From the NCBI GenBank assembly GCA_028703995.1, contig JAQVLU010000007.1, positions 1 to 15,241 on the forward strand: a DNA stretch of 15,241 nucleotides, given 5' to 3'. This stretch comes from Minisyncoccota bacterium. GTDB lineage: Bacteria > Patescibacteriota > Minisyncoccia > Minisyncoccales > Minisyncoccaceae. Shown in pieces: positions 9,669 through 15,241 of the stretch. The stretch's first letter is position 1, and each line of letters starts with the position of its first letter. A program made the translations under genes and the position numbers. The notes beneath the pieces are model-generated. The model saw only the letters and a program-made list of their open reading frames with translations. It was not told the origin of the DNA and searched no databases.

Positions 9669-9742
9669 TGGACCGACGGGGACTCGAACCCCGAACCCCC
9701 TCATTGCAAATGAGGTGCTCTACCAAATTGAGCCATCGGCCC
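9669..9742 (-). tRNA. tRNA-Ala (UGC)
   Basis: A 74-nt cloverleaf: acceptor GGGCCGA/TCGGTCC, D-stem GCTC/GAGC, anticodon stem CCTCA/TGAGG with loop TTTGCAA (anticodon TGC), and T-loop TTCGAGT. The discriminator is A, and CCA is not encoded. It follows tRNA-Ile, as in many bacterial 16S-23S spacers, but here a plus-strand gene lies between it and the 23S gene. Confidence 0.96.
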
Positions 9743-9758
9743 TCATTATTTGATAATG

Positions 9759-9832
9759 TGGGTATGCCTGGACTCGAACCAGGGACCTCGTCATTATCAG
9801 TGACGCGCTCTAACCAGCTGAGCTACACACCC
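9759..9832 (-). tRNA. tRNA-Ile (GAU)
   Basis: A 74-nt cloverleaf: acceptor GGGTGTG/CATACCC, D-stem GCTC/GAGC, anticodon stem CGTCA/TGACG with loop CTGATAA (anticodon GAT), T-stem CCTGG/CCAGG. The discriminator is A, and CCA is not encoded. Its first 10 nt are also the 3' end of the upstream methyltransferase gene, including that gene's TAG stop. Confidence 0.96.
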
Positions 9833-10416
9833 ATCTTTTCTAAGACAAACATCTTCCTTTTAACTGGATTTAAAAAATACTTTTTACTTTTTGAATAAAC
9901 TATTTTTAACCCCAATTCATTAAAAATTTCTTTCCATTCTTTTTCGTTAAAAAACTTTGCGGGAATACTTTTTCTTAAAAAGAAAAAATCAAATAATCTT
10001 CCATGAAAATAACAATAGATTTTTCCCAAAAGCCCTTCGTTCATATCTTCGAAGATTATAATATTCTTTTTTGTTATTCTCTTCGCTTGTTTTAATATGC
10101 TTTCCGGATTTTCTGTGTGGTGAAGAACATAGCTAATTAAAACTGTGTCAAATTCATTATCAGAAATAAAAGATAAATCACTTCCGTTATATATTTTCAA
10201 AGAAACATCATTCACTCTCATATCCACAACATCAACTCCTTGAATATTGGCTTTAAATTTTTTTTCTATTTTCTTTGCTAAAATCCCTGATCCACATCCT
10301 AAATCTAACACGTTTGCATTTAAAGATATATAATCCTTAAAATCATTACACATCTTATCTGCTGCCTGCTGATAAAACAATTTAAATAACCTATATTGCA
10401 AATAGCCTGTTTTCAT
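9823..10416 (-). CDS. Class I SAM-dependent methyltransferase in the rRNA operon
   Basis: This is a 197-residue Rossmann-fold methyltransferase of the Methyltransf_11/UbiE-like type. Motif I is VLDLGCGSG (36-44), the acidic residue after strand 2 is in GVDVVD (60-65), and FDTVLISYVLHHTENPESIL (89-108) is the typical motif IV to helix region. The C-terminal half is hydrophobic and basic (LFDFFFLRKSIPAKFF). The substrate cannot be read from the sequence. The position between 16S rRNA and tRNA-Ile means it would be part of the rRNA precursor. That makes an RNA substrate tempting, but this fold often acts on lipids or small molecules. The ATG at 10416 lies right at the base of the 16S processing stem and has no Shine-Dalgarno. 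The gene ends 10 nt inside tRNA-Ile. Confidence 0.9.
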   Translation of the reverse strand: MKTGYLQYRLFKLFYQQAADKMCNDFKDYISLNANVLDLGCGSGILAKKIEKKFKANIQGVDVVDMRVNDVSLKIYNGSDLSFISDNEFDTVLISYVLHHTENPESILKQAKRITKKNIIIFEDMNEGLLGKIYCYFHGRLFDFFFLRKSIPAKFFNEKEWKEIFNELGLKIVYSKSKKYFLNPVKRKMFVLEKMGV

Positions 10417-10443
10417 AATTTTTCAAAGTTGTTCCGCTTATTT
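10417..10443 (-). other. 3' arm of the 16S precursor processing stem
   Basis: Bases 10428-10443 are perfectly complementary over 16 bp to 12061-12076 next to the 16S 5' end. A further 7 bp (AATTTTT with AAAAAATT near 12081-12088) forms after an internal loop. This should be the stem cut by RNase III to free pre-16S. It touches the methyltransferase ATG. Confidence 0.8.
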
Positions 10444-10531
10444 GGAACGATCTTCCTTTTAGGTGCAAAGATCAACACCTTAGAATTAATTCAGAGATCT
10501 CTCAAGAATTAATTTTAGTCAACCATTTAAT
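10444..10531 (-). other. 16S 3' trailer with two hairpins
   Basis: The stretch between the 16S tail and the processing stem. It holds a 9-bp inverted repeat, AATTAATTC/GAATTAATT (10484-10514), whose 13-nt loop contains the palindrome AGAGATCTCT. A smaller AGGTG/CACCT hairpin follows (10461-10480). No CCTCC occurs in it. No gene is seen. Confidence 0.55.
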
Positions 10532-12060
<1,529 letters not shown>

Positions 12061-12061
<1 letters not shown>

Positions 12062-12088
12062 AATAAGCGGAACAACTCTAAAAAATTA
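12061..12088 (-). other. 5' arm of the 16S precursor processing stem
   Basis: Bases 12061-12076 pair perfectly with 10428-10443. The same arm can alternatively form a 7-bp local hairpin, GTTGTTC (12070-12076) with GAACAAC (12091-12097), in the leader. The rest of the 16S leader (12089-12179) is AT-rich and holds no gene. Confidence 0.75.
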
Positions 12089-12142
12089 TTGTTGTTCTTT
12101 AAAAACTATTGTGAATCTATTAAATTTTCAATGCACCACATC

Positions 12143-12175
12143 ACTATACTTACCTTAAATAATTCTATTTGTCAA
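12143..12175 (-). promoter_or_regulatory. Possible 16S promoter between tRNA-Thr and 16S
   Basis: A consensus TTGACA (12170-12175) lies just after tRNA-Thr on the minus strand, with TATAGT (12143-12148) downstream. The spacing of 21 nt is too long for a standard promoter, and the 17-nt position offers only a weak TAAGTA. Without it, 16S would depend on readthrough from rpsB-tsf, since no terminator is visible after tRNA-Thr. Confidence 0.35.
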
Positions 12176-12179
12176 ATCT

Positions 12180-12254
12180 TGGAGCCGGCAGACGGATTCG
12201 AACCCCCGACCTACTGTTTACAAAACAGTTGCTCTACCACTGAGCTATGCCGGC
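12180..12254 (-). tRNA. tRNA-Thr (UGU), CCA encoded
   Basis: A cloverleaf with acceptor GCCGGCA/TGCCGGC, D-stem GCTC/GAGC, anticodon stem ACTGT/ACAGT and loop TTTGTAA (anticodon TGT). The discriminator is T, followed directly by an encoded CCA (12180-12182), unlike the Ala and Ile genes here. The T-stem GGGGG/CCGTC has one G-G mismatch and one G-U pair, which is unusual. The tRNA starts immediately after the stop codon of the 117-aa gene, with no spacer. Confidence 0.93.
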
Positions 12255-12608
12255 TTATTTATTTTTTAACTTATTTTTGATATCATCGAGCTCAAAATCA
12301 ATATCTTCTTTTGTCTTTTTTGACCTCTCTTTCAACCTTAAATTCAAATTAAATATCTTGTTATCTAATCTTAAAATTACTATTCTAATTCTGTAAAGTC
12401 CTTTTTGAATAAAAAGCTGAATTTGGAAATAATTTTTTTTAAGAAGATCTTTTCCCTCTCTTGTTAATCTTTCTTTCAAATCATTCATTGGAATTAAGTT
12501 TGGATTGTTAGGAAGTGTAACAATTGCAGGAACTCTTCTTCCAATTATCGCTACCATTCCTAAAAAACTAAAAATCATTATCGCTAAAGCGATGATTTCA
12601 AAGCTCAT
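12255..12608 (-). CDS. Small single-pass membrane protein, unknown function
   Basis: I do not recognise this 117-residue protein. One N-terminal membrane helix (about 4-22) is followed by a basic stop and a short Pro-rich linker (GRRVPAIVTLPNNPNLIP, 23-40). The rest is a long, strongly charged helical region (about 42-117) that may form a coiled coil in the cytoplasm. The ATG overlaps the tsf end by 11 nt, suggesting coupled translation, and no Shine-Dalgarno site is present. The TAA stop lies directly against tRNA-Thr. The position in an rpsB-tsf-rRNA transcription unit suggests constitutive expression but does not show a role in translation. Confidence 0.82.
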   Translation of the reverse strand: MSFEIIALAIMIFSFLGMVAIIGRRVPAIVTLPNNPNLIPMNDLKERLTREGKDLLKKNYFQIQLFIQKGLYRIRIVILRLDNKIFNLNLRLKERSKKTKEDIDFELDDIKNKLKNK

Positions 12609-13182
12609 ACCTAACGAATTCTTTAATTATAATATTCTCGCCCAATTTTGCAATATAATCATTAACTAATCCTTGAACAGTTATTGAATTATCTTTTACC
12701 CATGGTTGAGATAATAAACAAGATTCTTTTTTAAATTTGTCTAACTTTCCTTTAATAATATTTTCCTTAATTTCTTCTGGTTTTTTGTCTTCCTTAACCT
12801 GTTCTCTATAAATTTCTAATTCTTTCTGAAGAACATCTTCTGGAATTTCATTCTCACTTACATAAACAGCTTTCATTGAAGCTATTTGAAGCGCAAGTTC
12901 GTGACTAAGCTCCTTAAAAGCTTCTCCTCTTGCTACAAAGTCTGTCTCGCAGAAAACTTTAATAAGTACCCCTACCTGTCCTCCGGCATGAATATATGAA
13001 TCAATCATTCCAACAGAAACTTCCCTGTCGCTTTTCTTAGCCGCCATGGTCTGTCCTTTCTTTTTTAAAATTTCTTTAGCTTTTTCTATATCAGAATCAG
13101 CTTCTATTAAAGCTTTTTTACACTCAGCGAGTGAAATGTCTGTTTCCGCTCTCAATTGTTTAATAAGTTCTATTGAAACCAT
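12598..13182 (-). CDS. tsf: Translation elongation factor Ts (short type)
   Basis: EF-Ts exchanges GDP for GTP on EF-Tu in the cytoplasm. The N-terminal UBA-like domain (1-45) has the family start IKQLRAETDISLAECKKALIEA. The core carries the EF-Tu contact motif TDFVAR at 80-85. The 194-residue length matches short EF-Ts forms with one core subdomain, such as that of Thermus, rather than the ~283-residue E. coli form. The C-terminal helix (about 175-194) resembles the usual GENIIIKEFVRYEL end. It begins 1 nt after the rpsB stop (TAA-T-ATG), the classic rpsB-tsf pair, with no Shine-Dalgarno sequence, so translation is probably coupled. It ends in TGA and overlaps the next gene by 11 nt. Confidence 0.96.
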   Translation of the reverse strand: MVSIELIKQLRAETDISLAECKKALIEADSDIEKAKEILKKKGQTMAAKKSDREVSVGMIDSYIHAGGQVGVLIKVFCETDFVARGEAFKELSHELALQIASMKAVYVSENEIPEDVLQKELEIYREQVKEDKKPEEIKENIIKGKLDKFKKESCLLSQPWVKDNSITVQGLVNDYIAKLGENIIIKEFVRYEL

Positions 13183-13183
13183 A

Positions 13184-13885
13184 TTATTCTTCGATTGAAT
13201 TAGTAATTTTATTTAAAATATATTCCACAGATGATAAAGCATCATCGTTAGCAGGAATCATATAATTAACCTTTGAAGGATTAACGTTTGTATCAGTAAT
13301 AGCAATAATTGTTTTTTTAACAGCAACCGCTTCTTCAAAAGACAATTTATCTTTTTGTAAATCAACAATAAAAATAACGTCTGGAACCTTTTCCATTTTC
13401 TTTACTCCTCCAAACTTTAATTTTAATCTTTCAAGAGTTTTAATAATTTGAAGTCTTTCTTTCTTAACGTATTTTTCTGAAAAATCAGGCAAAGAAACTT
13501 GTTCTTCAAGTTCATTGAAATATTTCAATCTTTTTTTAATCTCTGAAAAGTTTGTTAAAATTCCACCAATCCATCTTTCTACAACATAAAAAGAGTTTGT
13601 TTTTTCAGCAGCTCTTTTAACAACACTTCTAAGCGCTGGATTTGTACTTACGAATAAGAAAGTTTTTCCTTCTTTTTTAGCTTCTTTAACAAAGGCTAAA
13701 GCTTCTTCTAATTTTTGAGCAGTAATTTCAAGATTAAGCAATTGAACACCGTCTTTTATTTTTGAAACATATGGTTTCATTTTTGGATGAAGTTTAGATA
13801 CTTGATGTCCAAAACCGAGCCCTGCTTGAATCATTTCTTCTACTACCGTTGTATTGTTTGTATTTTTTTCTGTGATTTTTTCCAT
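13184..13885 (-). CDS. rpsB: Ribosomal protein uS2 (S2)
   Basis: S2 binds the back of the 30S subunit and, in well-studied bacteria, represses its own operon. The 233 residues show the family signatures in order: AGLGFGHQVSKLHPKMKPYV (21-40), TFLFVSTNPALRSVV (75-89), ERWIGGILTNFSEI (103-116), LKFGGVKKMEKVPDVIFIVD (156-175) and ITDTNVNPSKVNYMIPANDDA (196-216). The length is typical. It is first in an operon with tsf. The leader is about 70 nt from a predicted promoter and contains a terminator-like hairpin. The 20 nt before the ATG are only A, T and G, with no Shine-Dalgarno sequence. Confidence 0.97.
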   Translation of the reverse strand: MEKITEKNTNNTTVVEEMIQAGLGFGHQVSKLHPKMKPYVSKIKDGVQLLNLEITAQKLEEALAFVKEAKKEGKTFLFVSTNPALRSVVKRAAEKTNSFYVVERWIGGILTNFSEIKKRLKYFNELEEQVSLPDFSEKYVKKERLQIIKTLERLKLKFGGVKKMEKVPDVIFIVDLQKDKLSFEEAVAVKKTIIAITDTNVNPSKVNYMIPANDDALSSVEYILNKITNSIEE

Positions 13886-13919
13886 AATAATAATTAATCA
13901 ATAATCAATATATAACATA

Positions 13920-13951
13920 TTAAAAAATATAAAACAAGAGCTTCCTCTGTT
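13920..13951 (-). promoter_or_regulatory. Terminator-like hairpin in the rpsB leader
   Basis: AACAGAG and CTCTTGTT (13933-13951) pair over 7 bp with one bulged T and a GAAG loop. A T-rich run follows on the minus strand. It could terminate transcripts from the upstream ATPase gene, or act as an attenuator or S2-binding leader for rpsB. Confidence 0.4.
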
Positions 13952-13961
13952 TCTATAATTT

Positions 13962-13990
13962 AATATAGTACATCTTTTATTTTTTTTCAA
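13962..13990 (-). promoter_or_regulatory. Predicted promoter of the rpsB-tsf unit
   Basis: The minus strand has TTGAAA (13985-13990), a 17-nt spacer and TATATT (13962-13967). A second candidate (TTGTTT, 17 nt, TATATA) lies about 40 nt downstream. Upstream, between this and the ATPase stop, is a 12-bp palindrome, ATATCATGATAT (14007-14018), of unknown role. Confidence 0.5.
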
Positions 13991-14021
13991 GTACCTATAC
14001 GAGGTCATATCATGATATCTC

Positions 14022-15152
14022 TCAATCTTTTATTAAAAATGTATGGTAATTTTTATTATTAATAGTTTTATATTCTGCGTTAGTGTATGTTTTTAAAAAA
14101 ATAGATGGTGCTTTTGATTCCTCTTTGTTTATTTTAAATTCATAAGCATATAATTTTCCACCTCTTTCTTCTATAAAATCAATTTCTTTCTTCTCAAAGT
14201 TTCTCCAAAAATAATAGTTAGCAAAAACATTACTATATTTATTTTTCTTCATCCTTTCTATAATACAAAAATTTTCCCATAAAAACCCAGAATCATTTCT
14301 AATACTTAAGGGGTTAAGATTCTTAATTAAAATATTCCTTATTCCTAAATCATAAAAATAGACTTTAATTGATTTTGAAATTTCATTTCTTAGATTTCTA
14401 CTGAAAGAATTTAATCTAAAAACAATAAAACACTGCTCTAATATATCAATATATTTTTCAACCGTTATCCTATTAATTCCTAATTTAGTCGCTAATTCAT
14501 TATATGAAACTTCACTACCAATCTGCAGAGCAAGAAGTTGTAACAGTTTAACCAAAACGCTTGATTTCTTAATCTTGTCAAAATTTAAAATATCTTTGAA
14601 TAAATAACTAGAAGAAATTTCTTCTAATTTAATAATAGCTTCTTTTTCGTTAGAAAAGAAAACTTCAGGATAAGATCCAAACCTTAGAATTCTTTCTAAA
14701 TTAGATTCTACTTCTAAAAAGCCCATATCTCCCATTATTTCTTCTAAAGATAACGGAAAAAGATCAAAAACTAATTTTCTTCCTGTTAAAGGTTCGTTAA
14801 CTTCGTTAGCTAAATCAAATGAAGAAGAACCAGTCGCTATAATCTGCAATTCAGGATAAGCATCAATTAAAACTTTTAAAATTAATCCTATGTTCTTAAC
14901 TCTCTGAGCTTCATCTAAAATAATTATCTTGCTACTGCCTAGAAAATCTTTAATTCTTTTAGGTTCTGGAACAGACAATGCTTCTTGAACGGAAGCTAGT
15001 TCGCAATTAAAATAACTAGAATCCTTACTATATTCACTAGCTATTTCTTTAACAAGCGTTGTTTTACCAACCTGTCTTGCTCCGTAAATAATAATCACAT
15101 TACCTTTAAAAAAATTTTCTATTATATTTTTTTTTATTTTTCTATTAATCAT
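14022..15152 (-). CDS. AAA-family ATPase with C-terminal DUF4143
   Basis: This 376-residue protein belongs to the common prokaryotic AAA_14/DUF4143 family, whose role is largely unknown. The Walker A motif is GARQVGKTT (24-32). The Walker B motif is IIILDEAQ (76-83). IATGSSSFDL (105-114) and LTGRK (122-126) are the typical sensor-region phrases. A winged-helix-like segment lies at about 205-245 (YNELATKLGINRITVEKYIDIL). The C-terminal part has WENF (292-295), then KEIDF (322-326) and YEFK (337-340), which resembles a PD-(D/E)xK nuclease core. All ATPase motifs look intact. These genes are patchily distributed and often transferred. It is preceded by tandem repeats and a strong promoter, and lies upstream of rpsB as a separate unit. 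It has no Shine-Dalgarno sequence. Confidence 0.92.
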   Translation of the reverse strand: MINRKIKKNIIENFFKGNVIIIYGARQVGKTTLVKEIASEYSKDSSYFNCELASVQEALSVPEPKRIKDFLGSSKIIILDEAQRVKNIGLILKVLIDAYPELQIIATGSSSFDLANEVNEPLTGRKLVFDLFPLSLEEIMGDMGFLEVESNLERILRFGSYPEVFFSNEKEAIIKLEEISSSYLFKDILNFDKIKKSSVLVKLLQLLALQIGSEVSYNELATKLGINRITVEKYIDILEQCFIVFRLNSFSRNLRNEISKSIKVYFYDLGIRNILIKNLNPLSIRNDSGFLWENFCIIERMKKNKYSNVFANYYFWRNFEKKEIDFIEERGGKLYAYEFKINKEESKAPSIFLKTYTNAEYKTINNKNYHTFLIKD

Positions 15153-15214
15153 ATTCTAATATCATTATTTATAATAATTTTGATATTCTAATATCATTAT
15201 TTATAATAATTTTG
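15151..15214. repeat. Two tandem 32-bp repeats before the ATPase gene
   Basis: Two identical 32-bp copies (15151-15182 and 15183-15214) are followed by a 5-base partial third. Each contains the inverted repeat ATTATT-ATA-AATAAT, and copy junctions form GATATT-AG-AATATC-type palindromes. The first copy touches the ATG, and the second contains the predicted -10. They look like operator sites, perhaps for autoregulation through the protein's winged-helix segment. Confidence 0.85.
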
Positions 15215-15224
15215 ATATTGTCAA
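15196..15224 (-). promoter_or_regulatory. Predicted promoter of the ATPase gene
   Basis: The minus strand has consensus TTGACA (15219-15224), a 17-nt spacer and AATAAT (15196-15201, five of six). The -10 and spacer lie inside the second tandem repeat, so anything binding the repeat would block RNA polymerase. Confidence 0.65.
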
Positions 15225-15241
15225 GCGATTTATAAATTTTC

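Noticed and set aside
9668..9898. 76-codon plus-strand frame reading MDRRGLEPRTPSLQ
   Set aside because: It is the familiar spurious translation of antisense tRNA genes (Ala and Ile).
10461..10480. CACCT in the 16S trailer as a displaced anti-Shine-Dalgarno
   Set aside because: Only ACCT matches and it is held in an AGGTG/CACCT hairpin. It does not complement the AAGGAGG sites seen, so it is a poor substitute.
12089..12280. 63-codon plus-strand frame with EPADGFEPPTYCLQ
   Set aside because: It is an antisense tRNA-Thr artefact.
15151..15214. CRISPR array
   Set aside because: The two repeat units are directly adjacent with no spacers, and no cas genes are seen.

Overview
This is a compact, AT-rich bacterial window with almost every gene on the minus strand. 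It carries a lysyl-tRNA synthetase gene cut by the left edge, a cell-elongation operon, a complete but split set of rRNA genes, an rpsB-tsf operon and an AAA/DUF4143 ATPase. The likely source is a member of the Candidate Phyla Radiation (Patescibacteria), possibly Parcubacteria. This is inferred from the AT-rich compact genes, short EF-Ts (194 aa) and MreD (103 aa), 16S rRNA mismatches at universal primer sites, and a 23S rRNA insertion. TGA is used as a stop (mrdA, tsf, the ATPase), which argues against code 25 lineages such as Gracilibacteria and Absconditabacteria.

Reading down the minus strand from the right: the ATPase gene (14022-15152) lies behind a 32-bp tandem repeat and a consensus-like promoter. 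The next unit is rpsB, tsf, a small membrane protein gene, tRNA-Thr, 16S rRNA, a SAM methyltransferase gene, tRNA-Ile and tRNA-Ala, with very tight or overlapping junctions. It ends at a bidirectional terminator (about 9636-9667). A 58-aa gene on the plus strand (9457-9633) interrupts the rRNA locus, so 23S and 5S (9176 down to 5993) appear to have their own promoter and terminator. A self-contained 194-aa gene (5304-5888) follows, then mreC-mreD-mrdA-greA for peptidoglycan side-wall synthesis plus transcript cleavage, a 111-aa membrane protein gene, and lysS.

The most striking observation is the 3' end of the 16S gene. Helix 45 and GGATCA are intact, but the following bases read TTTATTTA where CCTCCTTA is expected, so the anti-Shine-Dalgarno core is missing. 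Eleven of the thirteen protein starts here also lack a Shine-Dalgarno sequence, and several promoters sit so close to the ATG that the mRNAs would be leaderless or nearly so. Two small uncharacterised genes nevertheless have textbook AAGGAG-type sites. The 23S gene has an AT-rich insertion of about 136 nt at the tip of helix 68. It contains 13 nt exactly complementary to the 5' arm of the 23S precursor processing stem.

Gene functions come from reading motifs in the translations. No database search or folding program was run. Promoters, terminators and RNA ends are predictions by eye.
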